DNA of 64,000 nt from HGM13233 sp900762805 (GTDB taxonomy: Bacteria > Bacillota > Clostridia > Oscillospirales > Ruminococcaceae), in NCBI GenBank assembly GCA_937993755.1, contig CALKMA010000007.1, forward strand, positions 45,833-109,832. The letters run 5' to 3'. Of this stretch, positions 51,569 to 59,975 are shown piece after piece. Within the stretch, counting starts at the first letter, position 1; every line of letters starts with the position of its first letter. The position numbers and the translations under genes are program-made. The notes under the pieces were generated by a model that was given only the letters and a program-made list of their open reading frames with translations, made no database searches and was not told where the DNA came from.

Positions 51569-52228
51569 ATGAAGAATTATAAGATACATCTCATTCGCCA
51601 CGGCTCGACGGCCGCCAACGAGAACGGCATCTACTGCGGCGGCGGCACCGACCTGCCGCTCTCCGAAAACGGGCGCGCCCAGCTCTGCCGTCTGCTGGAG
51701 GACGGGCTGTATCCTTACCTCGACGAATTGTACGTCAGCCCCATGCGCCGCGCCGCCGAAACGGCCGAGCTGCTCTACCCCGGCATGAGCGTCACGGCTG
51801 TCGAGGGTCTGCGCGAGGCCGGCTTCGGGCACTTTGAGGGCCGTTCCATCGAGGAGCTGAAGGGCGACCCGCTGTTTCAGAAATGGGTCTCCCCCACCTC
51901 GAAATTCACGCCGCAGGGCGTCGAGCCGCCGGCCGACTTTTTCGCCCGCTGCATCGCGGCCTTCTCCCGCATCGTCAACCACATGACCGAGAGCGGCATC
52001 TACTCGGTCGGCATCATCACCCATGCCAGCGTCATCGGCAATATCATGGCCGGCGTCTGCCTTCCCAAGCATCCGCCCTATGACTGGCAGTGCCAGCCGG
52101 GCGGCGGCTTCACCGTCATGACCAACGCCATGCTGTGGATGCAGGGCGGCGTCTGCGAGGCGGCCGGCGAGCTGCCCTTCTATGAAGAGCCGCCGGCGGA
52201 AAGGGACGAGTTTTCCTTCTATGAATAG
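51569..52228 (+). CDS. Histidine phosphatase (PGM-like) family protein
   Basis: 219 residues. The RHG motif is present in HLIRHGSTAANENGIYCG, with the downstream catalytic histidine in GIITHASVIGNI. The branch includes alpha-ribazole phosphatase (CobC) and phosphoglycerate-mutase-like phosphatases; substrate is not evident. The start is the ATG at 51569, with GGAGGA seven bases upstream. It overlaps the YihY gene by eight bases and starts an operon with yihY and deoC. Confidence 0.9.
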   Translation: MKNYKIHLIRHGSTAANENGIYCGGGTDLPLSENGRAQLCRLLEDGLYPYLDELYVSPMRRAAETAELLYPGMSVTAVEGLREAGFGHFEGRSIEELKGDPLFQKWVSPTSKFTPQGVEPPADFFARCIAAFSRIVNHMTESGIYSVGIITHASVIGNIMAGVCLPKHPPYDWQCQPGGGFTVMTNAMLWMQGGVCEAAGELPFYEEPPAERDEFSFYE

Positions 52229-53105
52229 GACCTTCGAGCGGATCTGCACCTGGGTCGGGCGGGCTTACCGGCAGATCAAGGCATTTTTCGATTACACCGC
52301 GCACTGCCATGTGGCCCCCAACGCCGCCTGCTGCGCCTACTTCCTGTTTCTGTCGCTGCCGCCCATCCTCGCGCTGGCGTGCAGCCTGCTGCGCTTCACC
52401 CCCATCGATCAGGACACGCTGGCCAACTATCTGACGGCCCTTGTCCCGCAGTCGATGCACAGCTTTTTTGAGGGCATCATCAGCGAGGTCTACGATTCCG
52501 GCATCGGCACGCTGTCGCTGTCGATTCTGGCTCTTGTCTGGTCGGCCTCGCGCGCCTTTGTCGCCATTGCCAAGGGGCTCAACGAGATATACTGCGGCCG
52601 CCAGCGCAATTACATCGCACAGCGGCTGTATGCGTCGCTCTATACCGTCTGCCTTGTGCTGGCCACCCTCCTGTCGCTGACGGTCATGGTGTTCGGCCGC
52701 GAGATCGCCTCGCTGCTGGGGTTCAGCCGCCTCACCATGAAGCTGGTGCTGCCGCTGCGCTTCGTTGTGCTGTTCGTGCTGCTGGCGCTGCTGTTCACCT
52801 CCTTTTACTGCTTTGCGCCCAACCGCAGGCTGCGCTTCCGCGATCAGCTGCCGGGCGCCACACTGGCCTCCTTTGCGTGGATCCTCTTTTCGTTTTTCTT
52901 CTCGATCTTCGTATCGCACAGCAACTTTTCGGTCTACGGCAGCCTGACCATGATCGTGCTGACGCTGATGTGGCTCTATTACTGCATGACCATCCTGCTG
53001 ATCGGCGGCTGTGTCAACAGCCTGCTTGAAATAAACCATATTACCGGCGTGAAACGCCAGAAGGAGCATTCAGATGACACAAAAGGAAATCCTCAGGACT
53101 GTTGA
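52221..53105 (+). CDS. YihY/BrkB-family membrane protein
   Basis: 294 residues with six hydrophobic segments. AAYFLFLSLPP-like (NAACCAYFLFLSLPP) and FAWILFSFFFSIFVSHSNFS are characteristic of the UPF0761 (YihY, formerly ribonuclease BN/BrkB) family, whose role is not settled. The N-terminal start at 52221 is inside the phosphatase gene end and lacks a strong ribosome site, so translation is probably coupled. It overlaps deoC by 32 bases. Confidence 0.9.
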   Translation: MNRTFERICTWVGRAYRQIKAFFDYTAHCHVAPNAACCAYFLFLSLPPILALACSLLRFTPIDQDTLANYLTALVPQSMHSFFEGIISEVYDSGIGTLSLSILALVWSASRAFVAIAKGLNEIYCGRQRNYIAQRLYASLYTVCLVLATLLSLTVMVFGREIASLLGFSRLTMKLVLPLRFVVLFVLLALLFTSFYCFAPNRRLRFRDQLPGATLASFAWILFSFFFSIFVSHSNFSVYGSLTMIVLTLMWLYYCMTILLIGGCVNSLLEINHITGVKRQKEHSDDTKGNPQDC

Positions 53106-53733
53106 CCACACGCTGCTCAAGCAAACGGCCACCCCCGACCAGATACGGGCGCTCATCGACGATGCCGCCCGCTTCGAAACGGCCAGCGTCTGCATCCCGC
53201 CCTGCTATGTGCGTGAGGCCGCCGCCTACGCGGCCGGCCGTGTGCCCGTCTGCACCGTGACAGGCTTTCCCAACGGCAACAGCACGACCGAGACAAAGGT
53301 CTTTGAAACGGGCGATGCCATCGACAACGGCGCGGAGGAAATCGACATGGTCATCAACCTCGGACTTGTCAAGGCCGGCCGGTACAACGAGGTGCTGCGC
53401 GAGATCGACGCCGTCAAGCGGGCCTGCGGCGGACATATCCTCAAGGTCATCATCGAGACCTGCCTGCTGACCGACGAGGAAAAGATCGAAATGTGCCGTG
53501 TCGTCTCCGATTCGGCGGCCGATTACATCAAGACCTCGACCGGCTTCTCGACGGGCGGCGCCACGCTGCACGACATCGAGCTGTTCGCCGCCCATATCGC
53601 GGCCGGCAAAAAAATCAAGGCGGCCGGCGGCATCTCCTCCTTCGCCGACGCCGAGCAGCTCCTCGCGGCCGGCGCCAGCCGCCTCGGCACCAGCCGGCTG
53701 GTCAGCCTTGCCAAGGCCGGCGCGAAAGAGTAA
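53074..53733 (+). CDS. deoC: Deoxyribose-phosphate aldolase (second copy)
   Basis: 219 residues. The Schiff-base lysine lies in DYIKTSTGFSTGGAT and the second active-site lysine in KIKAAGGISS. N-terminal DHTLLKQTATPDQI is intact. It is clearly diverged from the copy at 2627. ATG 53074 is six bases after AGAAGGAGC. It is last in the phosphatase-YihY-deoC operon, starting within YihY by 32 bases. The last codons (AKAGAKE and stop) are duplicated in the adjoining 68-bp repeat. The terminator at 53892 follows. Confidence 0.95.
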   Translation: MTQKEILRTVDHTLLKQTATPDQIRALIDDAARFETASVCIPPCYVREAAAYAAGRVPVCTVTGFPNGNSTTETKVFETGDAIDNGAEEIDMVINLGLVKAGRYNEVLREIDAVKRACGGHILKVIIETCLLTDEEKIEMCRVVSDSAADYIKTSTGFSTGGATLHDIELFAAHIAAGKKIKAAGGISSFADAEQLLAAGASRLGTSRLVSLAKAGAKE

Positions 53734-53865
53734 ACGCGCGCCCTGCGAAACAGAGCTTGACGGGCGCCGTCGGCTCTGCCAAGGCCGGCGCGAAAGAGTA
53801 AACGCGCGCTCTGCGAAGCGGGGCTTGACGGGCGCCGTCGGCCCCGCCGAAACCGGCACAAAAAA
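53710..53865 (+). repeat. 68-bp tandem repeat covering the 3' end of deoC
   Basis: Copies start at 53710, 53778 and (partial) 53846, a 68-bp period. Copy 1 includes the last eight codons and stop of deoC; copy 2 carries the same codons and stop outside the gene. Copies 1 and 2 differ at six positions, all transitions. The partial third copy is more diverged. Confidence 0.85.
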
Positions 53866-53891
53866 GCCGGCCCTTTCGAGCCGGCATAGGC

Positions 53892-53930
53892 AGCTCCCGC
53901 CGCAGCCTTACGGCTGCGGCGGGAGCTTTT
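53892..53930 (+). terminator. Terminator of the phosphatase-YihY-deoC operon
   Basis: A perfect 16-bp stem (AGCTCCCGCCGCAGCC and complement) with a TTAC loop, followed by TTTTCC. A smaller GCCGGC stem lies just upstream at 53867-53886. The rest of 53931-54102 holds no recognisable gene. Confidence 0.9.
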
Positions 53931-54102
53931 CCGTTTGTCTGTTCTGCCATGCGGGAGAGGCGGCTCCGCACCGGGATGCGGACGCGCCGAAAGCGGTGTT
54001 CGAAACGGTGCGGCGTCCGCGCCCGAAAGCGGCGCTTCCCAAAGCTCCGTGCAAAAGCACTCGCGCCGTCGGCCTCTGCCGGAGCGGCCAAGGCAGCCGG
54101 CC

Positions 54103-55440
54103 TCAGGCCCGGCTGCTGTTGTCCTTTACGCCGCGCTCACGCACGATCATTTTAATGGGAGTTCCCTCCAGCCCGAAGGTCTCGCGGATCTGGTTCTCGA
54201 TATAGCGCTTATAGGAAAAATGAAACAGGTCGGCGCGGTTGACAAAGACCACAAACGTCGGCGGGCGGGTCGAGGGCTGCGTGATGTAGTAGATCTTGAG
54301 GCGGCGGCCCTTGTCGGTCGGCGGCTGCACGCGGGCGGTGGCGCGCGCCAGCAGCTCATTGAGCATCCCCGTGGTGATGCGCATGGCGTGCTGCTCGTCA
54401 ACACGGGCGATCGTCTCAAACAGCCGGTCGATGCGCACATTATTCTTGGCCGAGATAAACAGGATGGGCGCATAGGACATAAAGCTGAAATCGCTTTCGT
54501 ATTTCTTGCGCATCGCCTCCATCGTGCCGGTCTCCTTGGGCACGAGGTCCCACTTGTTGACGGCGATGATGCAGGCCTTGCCCTGCTCGTGGGCATAACC
54601 GGCTATCTTGCTGTCCTGCTCGGTATAGCCCTCCGCGGCATCGATCATGATGACGCAGACATCGGCCTTGTTGACGGCGGCCAGCGACCGCGCCACGCTG
54701 TAGCGCTCGATAGCCTCGTTAATGCTGCCGCGCTTGCGCATGCCGGCCGTGTCAATGACAAGAAAGCGGCCGAACTGATTTTCCACCCGAACGTCAACAG
54801 CGTCGCGCGTCGTGCCGGGAACATCCGATACGATCATGCGCTGCTCGCCGATGATCTGATTGACCAGCGTCGATTTGCCGGCGTTGGGGCGTCCGATGAC
54901 GGCAACCTTGATATCGTCGCTCTCAGCCTCCTCGTCTGCCGCAGGCATACCGGCGCAGACGGCGTCGAGCAGGTCGCCCGTGCCGTGGCCGTGCAGCGAC
55001 GACACCGGGATGGGATCGCCCAGGCCGAGCGCATAGAATTCATAGATCTCGGCCGGCGGATCGCCGATCGAATCGCATTTGTTGGCGCACAGCACCACCG
55101 GCTTGCGGCTTTTTTTCAGCATCAGCGCCACGTCGCGGTCAGCCTCCGTGAGGCCGGTGCGCGCGTCAACCACCATGATAATGACATCAGCCATATCAAT
55201 GGCCAGCTCGACCTGCTCAAGAATGTGCTGAACGATAAAATCGTCCGACTTCTTTTCGATGCCGCCGGTATCAATGAGAGTGAACCGGTGATCGAGCCAG
55301 GAGCTGTCGGCAAAGATGCGGTCGCGCGTGACACCGGGGGTATCGTCCACGATCGAGAGCCGCTCGCCGGCCAGCTTGTTGAACAGCGTCGATTTCCCAA
55401 CATTGGGGCGGCCGACGACCGCCACCATCGGTTTGCTCAT
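54103..55440 (-). CDS. der: GTPase Der (EngA)
   Basis: 445 residues. Two GTPase domains in tandem: GRPNVGKST (about 11-19, switch DTPGVTRD) and GRPNAGKST (about 185-193, DVPGTTRDAVD). G4 motifs NKCD and NKWD are visible. A C-terminal KH-like domain follows. Der is needed for 50S ribosomal subunit maturation. The ATG at 55440 lies 41 bases past the rpmF terminator hairpin; TGGAG is a modest ribosome site. Confidence 0.97.
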   Translation of the reverse strand: MSKPMVAVVGRPNVGKSTLFNKLAGERLSIVDDTPGVTRDRIFADSSWLDHRFTLIDTGGIEKKSDDFIVQHILEQVELAIDMADVIIMVVDARTGLTEADRDVALMLKKSRKPVVLCANKCDSIGDPPAEIYEFYALGLGDPIPVSSLHGHGTGDLLDAVCAGMPAADEEAESDDIKVAVIGRPNAGKSTLVNQIIGEQRMIVSDVPGTTRDAVDVRVENQFGRFLVIDTAGMRKRGSINEAIERYSVARSLAAVNKADVCVIMIDAAEGYTEQDSKIAGYAHEQGKACIIAVNKWDLVPKETGTMEAMRKKYESDFSFMSYAPILFISAKNNVRIDRLFETIARVDEQHAMRITTGMLNELLARATARVQPPTDKGRRLKIYYITQPSTRPPTFVVFVNRADLFHFSYKRYIENQIRETFGLEGTPIKMIVRERGVKDNSSRA

Positions 55441-55471
55441 AGGTTTTTCACTCCAGATCTTTTGGATAAAC

Positions 55472-55496
55472 AAAAGGAAGGGTCGTGCGCCCTTCC
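55472..55496 (-). terminator. Terminator of rpmF
   Basis: GGAAGGG-7-base loop-CCCTTCC followed by TTTTGTTT on the minus strand, 15 bases past the rpmF stop. Partial readthrough into der is possible. Confidence 0.8.
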
Positions 55497-55511
55497 TCTC
55501 TTGTTACAAGT

Positions 55512-55697
55512 TTACGCTTCTTCTTTCTTGATGATTTCCCTGCCCTTGTAATAGCCGCAGCTGCCGCAGACCTTATGCGGAACCATCAGCTGACCGCACT
55601 GCGGGCACTTGGAAAAAGCGGGCGCGGAAATCTTCCACACCGAGGAGCGCCGTTTATCGCGACGAGCCTTCGAAACCCTTCTTTTTGGTACTGCCAC
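55512..55697 (-). CDS. rpmF: 50S ribosomal protein L32
   Basis: 61 residues. It is basic at the N terminus (AVPKRRVSKARRDKRRSS) with a four-cysteine zinc site CPQC...CGSCG, the C+ form of L32. The start is the GTG at 55697, eight bases after AGGAGG; the in-frame GTG three codons earlier lacks spacing. It has its own strong promoter and terminator. Usually yceD precedes rpmF; no such gene is present here. Confidence 0.97.
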   Translation of the reverse strand: MAVPKRRVSKARRDKRRSSVWKISAPAFSKCPQCGQLMVPHKVCGSCGYYKGREIIKKEEA

Positions 55698-55768
55698 TCT
55701 TAGCACCTCCTCAATTCTGTGTACGAAGTTAGCATTTTACGCATACCTGTTTATTAACATGCTTGATC

Positions 55769-55797
55769 ATTATACCAACAACCCGCGCAAAAGTCAA
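55769..55797 (-). promoter_or_regulatory. Strong promoter of rpmF
   Basis: Minus strand TTGACT (55792-55797), 17-base spacer, consensus TATAAT (55769-55774) with a TGG extension. It is the best promoter in the window together with that at 4549. Confidence 0.85.
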
Positions 55798-56198
55798 CAA
55801 CAAATTGCGCCCGCCGAGCCGTATTTTTGCGGCGGCCGCGGCACACTGCGCCCTGACGGGCGGCTGCCTGCCGACCGGCGCCCCGCATTTTCCGCAAAAC
55901 GGCGGCACGGCGCCCCGGCGGCTGAGCCGTCAGCCGGCTCCCGCCTTAACAGGGCACTGCTTCCGGCACCGACAGAGCGGGCAACGGTACAGGCGCGCCG
56001 GCACGGCAGAGCCGGAGCGCCGTTTCGCATCGCTTTCCGCCTGCTCCGGCGTGCAGGCACTCACACACCGGCAGGCATCGCTCGCCCCGAAATCGGCTGC
56101 CTGACGATTTCCCCGCGCTTTTCGGCCTTCCGGCGTTTCAGCGCACACCGGCAGACGCCCGCCCGCAGAGGGCCGGCGCCTGCCGGCTGGCGCCGCTG
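55798..56198. other. Gene-free GC-rich spacer
   Basis: Several overlapping frames exist on both strands but none has a ribosome site or a recognisable product. No strong hairpin or repeat was noticed. Confidence 0.5.
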
Positions 56199-56615
56199 TT
56201 ATTCGTGGGTGACGGTCGGGAAATCGAGCACCGACTGCGGCAGCGCGTCGCGGCTGTCCGACACGGTGATGATGACCTTGATGTCGCGGGTGATCTCGTC
56301 AAGCTTATGCAGCAACATGCCCAGGCCCTCGCGGTCCTTGCCGCCGATCTTGAGGATCCCGTCGATGTACATTTCGGAAATATCATAATCGCCGGCAAGA
56401 ACACCGCAGATGAAGCCGTAGAACATCTCGTAGCCGCTGATGCAGTAATCATCGACATCTACCACGCGCACATCATGAGAGATGCTGTAGGTGAGCTTCA
56501 TCGATTTTTCGATACAGATCACATGACCCTCGGCCTTGCGGGCCGACTCATTGATGAGGTCGATCATGCTTTTGGTCTTGCCGGAGCCTTTTTCTCCGAT
56601 AATCAGTTGAATCAT
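56199..56615 (-). CDS. Small P-loop protein, unknown role
   Basis: 138 residues. A clear Walker A GEKGSGKTK (7-15) opens the protein, with a later DIKVIITVSDS that could be Walker B-like, but no helicase or kinase signature is seen. It is not recognised as a named family. The last residues PQSVLDFPTV suggest a compact all-alpha/beta fold. It is 27 bases downstream of pgi and probably co-transcribed. Function unknown. Confidence 0.8.
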   Translation of the reverse strand: MIQLIIGEKGSGKTKSMIDLINESARKAEGHVICIEKSMKLTYSISHDVRVVDVDDYCISGYEMFYGFICGVLAGDYDISEMYIDGILKIGGKDREGLGMLLHKLDEITRDIKVIITVSDSRDALPQSVLDFPTVTHE

Positions 56616-56642
56616 TGCGGTCGTTCTCCTTTTCTGTGTGGA

Positions 56643-57977
56643 CTAATCATTGAGTTTCTTCAGAAGATCCTCGCGCATGGCCTCGTAGCCGGGCTTGCCG
56701 AGCAGCGCGAACATATTCTTCTTATAGCTTTCGACGCCGGGCTGATTGAAGGGGTTGACCCCCAGCAGATAGCCCGAAACGGCGCACGCCTTTTCATAGA
56801 AATAGATGAGCGCGCCGAGGCTTTCCTCATCCATGGCCGGGACGGTGACGATCATGTTGGGGACGCCGCCCTCCGTGTGAGCCAGCAGCGTGCCCTCGAA
56901 GGCACGGCGGTTGACCACCGACATATTCTGACCGGCCAGGAAATTGAGACCGTCGAAATTATCCGGTTCGGGCTTGATGGGCAGCTCGCTGCGGCCCTTC
57001 TCAAACCACACAACCGTTTCAAACAGCGTGCGCTCGCCCTGCTGCACATACTGCCCCATTGAATGGAGATCGGTCGAGTAAATGACTGAGGCCGGGAACA
57101 GGCCCTTGTTCTCCTTGCCCTCGCTCTCGCCGTAGAGCTGCTTGTACCATTCGTTCATATAGGCGAAGCCCGGCTCGTAGCTGACCATCAGCTCGATCCT
57201 TTTGCCGGCCTTATAGAGCGCGTTGCGCGCGGCGGCGTAGGTATAGCAGTCATTCTTGGAAATATCGTCGCACAGATACCGGTCATACGCGGCGGCGGCG
57301 CCGGCCATCAGCTTGTCGATGTCATAGCCGGCGGCGGCGATGGGCAGCAGGCCGACGGCGGTCAGCACCGAATAGCGGCCGCCGACATCGTCGGGAATAA
57401 CGAAGGTCTCGTAGCCCAGCGCGTCGGAAAGCTGCTTGAGGGTCCCGCGGGCCTTGTCCGTAGTGGCATAGATGCGGCGGGCGGCCTCCTCACAGCCGAC
57501 CTCGGCCTCCAGCAGCTCCTTGAGCACGCGGAAGGCGACGGCCGGCTCAGTGGTGGTGCCCGATTTGGACACGACGTTGATGGAAAAACGCTTGCCGCGC
57601 AGCTGGCGCAGGATATCATTCAGATAGGAGCCGCTGATGCTGTTGCCGGCAAAAAGCACCTTGAGCGGCGCGCCCTCGTTGTAAAAGGGGCCGCCGAGGA
57701 ATTCAAGCGCGGCGCGTGCGCCGAGATAGGAGCCGCCGATGCCGACGACAACCAGAATGTCCGACTGCTCGCGGATGCGGGCGGCGGCCTCCTTGATGCG
57801 GCGGAATTCGGCTTTATCGTAGGTCTTGGGCAGATCGAGCCAGCCGAGAAAATCGTTGCCGGCGCCCGTCCTCTCGTGCAGGGACTGGTGGGCGGCCTTG
57901 ACGGCCGGACCGTACTCATTGCGCTTCGAGTTGGTAAACCACTCGCCGAGATACTTGGTCGATAGGGAAATTGCCAT
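56643..57977 (-). CDS. pgi: Glucose-6-phosphate isomerase
   Basis: 444 residues. Signature VSKSGTTTEPAVAFRVL, GIGGSYLGARAALEFL and QQGERTLFETVV are visible. Pgi interconverts glucose-6-phosphate and fructose-6-phosphate in glycolysis. The start is ATG 57977 with AAGGTG upstream; the GTG nine bases earlier overlaps that site. Promoter at 58012; co-transcribed with the small P-loop gene. Confidence 0.96.
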   Translation of the reverse strand: MAISLSTKYLGEWFTNSKRNEYGPAVKAAHQSLHERTGAGNDFLGWLDLPKTYDKAEFRRIKEAAARIREQSDILVVVGIGGSYLGARAALEFLGGPFYNEGAPLKVLFAGNSISGSYLNDILRQLRGKRFSINVVSKSGTTTEPAVAFRVLKELLEAEVGCEEAARRIYATTDKARGTLKQLSDALGYETFVIPDDVGGRYSVLTAVGLLPIAAAGYDIDKLMAGAAAAYDRYLCDDISKNDCYTYAAARNALYKAGKRIELMVSYEPGFAYMNEWYKQLYGESEGKENKGLFPASVIYSTDLHSMGQYVQQGERTLFETVVWFEKGRSELPIKPEPDNFDGLNFLAGQNMSVVNRRAFEGTLLAHTEGGVPNMIVTVPAMDEESLGALIYFYEKACAVSGYLLGVNPFNQPGVESYKKNMFALLGKPGYEAMREDLLKKLND

Positions 57978-58011
57978 TTTGTTCACCTTGAAAAGTTAAT
58001 TCTTTACTTTA

Positions 58012-58040
58012 ATGATACCACAAACGGCGGCAACTATCAA
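58012..58040 (-). promoter_or_regulatory. Promoter of pgi
   Basis: Minus strand TTGATA (58035-58040), 17-base spacer, TATCAT (58012-58017) with TGG extension: five of six matches each. Confidence 0.75.
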
Positions 58041-58180
58041 CCGGAAATCCCCGGAAAACCGCAGATTTTCACTTTGGATAGGAAAGCAGGATCTCTGCCG
58101 GCGGGTCCGCCGCCGGCACAAGTCCCGCGGATCGGAGACTGAGCCGCCGTCCATCGGGCTGCCGCAGGCGTACACCCGCT

Positions 58181-58580
58181 CCGGACAGAAGACCGCCGCC
58201 GAGCAATGATACCGCGCCGGGCCGGCAGATACCCTGCGCCCGGCAGACGGGCAGCGGGCAAGTGCGGAGGAAAAGGGTGGGATAAGGGGCGGCTGCCTCT
58301 CTCACCGGACGCAAAGCAGGGCTTCGCTGCCCGCGCTCCTTTCCCCCGATCCGGGCCGTCTCCCCGGCCGGCGCTACATCCGCGCCGGACAGAAGACCGC
58401 CGCCGAGCAATGATACCGCCGCCGGAGCCGGCAGACGCCCTGCGCCCGGCAGACGGGCGGCGGGCAAGTGCCGCGGCAAGGGGCGCGGCTGCCTCTCTCA
58501 CCGGACGCAAAGCAGAGCTTCGCTGCCCGCGCTCCTCTCATCCGATCCGGGCCGTCTCCCCGGTCGGCGCTACATCCGCG
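58181..58580. repeat. About 200-bp tandem duplication reaching into dacA
   Basis: A block beginning CCGGACAGAAGACCGCC at 58181 recurs at 58385, and later landmarks recur 196-206 bp apart (for example 58236 with 58442; 58291 with 58487). So two imperfect copies with small indels are present. The second copy ends within the last codons of the carboxypeptidase gene (stop 58570); the first copy has the corresponding CTACATCCGCGCC at about 58371. No gene is supported in 58041-58569. Confidence 0.75.
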
Positions 58581-59766
58581 CCAGCTCGCGCAGCAGCAGC
58601 CGAAGCCCCAGCAGAAAATCGACCCGCGCCACCGGCCCGGCGGCTGTGACGGGTACGGTCAGTAATACGTCGCTGCCGCAAAGGATGCATATCTCACCCA
58701 GCGGCTCGCCGGCGGCGATGGGGGCACACAGGCCGCCCCGCAGCTCGGCCGTGACTGAAACCTGCTCCTTCTTGCCCTTTTCCACCACGATATGCTCCGG
58801 CAGCCGGTAGGCAAGGGGCACCGTATCGGTCTGTCCGTGCGCCACGGCGGGCGGCGGGCAGACAAAGCCGGCGGCCACATCGGCCAGCTCAAAGTGGGCG
58901 AAGCCGAAATCGAGCAGGGCTGTGGCGGCGTCAAAGCGGTCCTTGCCCGACGGCGACCCCAGCACAACGGCGATCAGCTCCATGCCGCCGCGCTCGGCCG
59001 AGGCCGTGATGCAGACGCCGGCGTCGTCGGTGGTGCCCGTCTTGATGCCGGTGATGCCGTTGTAGCGCTTGAGCAGCTTGTTGGTGTTGGTCAGCTCGGT
59101 CTTGCCGCCGCGCAGGGTGTCCTGCCAGATGGTGATATAGCGGCGGATCAGCTCGTGCCGCAGCACCTCGCGCGACATGACGGCGACATCCCGCGCACAG
59201 CTGATGTGCCCCGGCTCGTCGAGACCGTTGCAGTTTTTGAAGGTGGTCCCTGTCATGCCCAGCTCGGCCGCCTTGCGGTTCATATCGGCCACAAACACCT
59301 CCTCGCTGCCGCCGACATACTCGGCCAGCGCGACGGCGGCGTCATTGGCGCTGGCCACCGCCACCGCCCGCAGCAGCTGATCGACCGTCATGACCTCGCC
59401 CGGCTCAAGCCAGATCTGCGCCCCGCCCGTTTCATAGGCGTGGTGGGAGGCCGTCACCTCGTCCTCCAGCGCGATCCGGCCCGATTCGATCGCCTCCATC
59501 ACAAGGATCATGGTCATCACCTTGGTGATCGACGCGATGGCGCGCGGGGCATCGGCATTCTTTTCATACAGCACCTGCCCCGTTTCCCGTTCGACCAACA
59601 GTGCCGACCCGGCGTTCAGCGTCAGCGACGCACCGATAGCCGCCGCAGACGGCGGCACGGCGGCCGTTACAGCCTCGTGGTCGTCATAATAGGCGCCGGC
59701 TGCCGCCGGCGGCGCCGTCAGCAGAGCCGCTGCCAGCAGAAGCGCCAGAAACTGTCTTATCTTCAT
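58570..59766 (-). CDS. D-alanyl-D-alanine carboxypeptidase (S11 family)
   Basis: 398 residues. A signal peptide (MKIRQFLALLLAAALLTAPP) is followed by the three penicillin-binding motifs: SITK (SxxK, nucleophile Ser), SAN and KTG in GIKTGTTDDA. A C-terminal beta domain follows, and the protein ends in a basic stretch that could anchor it to the membrane (LRLLLRELARM). It trims the terminal D-Ala of peptidoglycan stems. DacA/DacF type. The ATG at 59766 has GGAGGTGG four bases upstream; the longer frame to 59901 is unsupported. Confidence 0.93.
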   Translation of the reverse strand: MKIRQFLALLLAAALLTAPPAAAGAYYDDHEAVTAAVPPSAAAIGASLTLNAGSALLVERETGQVLYEKNADAPRAIASITKVMTMILVMEAIESGRIALEDEVTASHHAYETGGAQIWLEPGEVMTVDQLLRAVAVASANDAAVALAEYVGGSEEVFVADMNRKAAELGMTGTTFKNCNGLDEPGHISCARDVAVMSREVLRHELIRRYITIWQDTLRGGKTELTNTNKLLKRYNGITGIKTGTTDDAGVCITASAERGGMELIAVVLGSPSGKDRFDAATALLDFGFAHFELADVAAGFVCPPPAVAHGQTDTVPLAYRLPEHIVVEKGKKEQVSVTAELRGGLCAPIAAGEPLGEICILCGSDVLLTVPVTAAGPVARVDFLLGLRLLLRELARM

Positions 59767-59910
59767 ATTCCACCTCCATAGTCCTACCGATTTATATGCT
59801 TTTCCCGGCCGCAATAGCATTGCCGGCAGAACCGCCGCAGCTGCCGCGGGAAGCCGCCCCTTCTGTCCGATGCGCGGCACAAAAACGCCGTTCTCCTTCA
59901 CAGATAGCTA

Positions 59911-59939
59911 TGGTCAACGGCCGGATTTTATGATACAAT
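59911..59939 (+). promoter_or_regulatory. Promoter of mtaB
   Basis: Plus strand TGGTCA (59911-59916), 17-base spacer, TACAAT (59934-59939) with TGA extension; 36 bases before the ATG. Confidence 0.65.
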
Positions 59940-59975
59940 AGTAAAGAACATCAAAAACTGCCGCGAAGGATCGAT

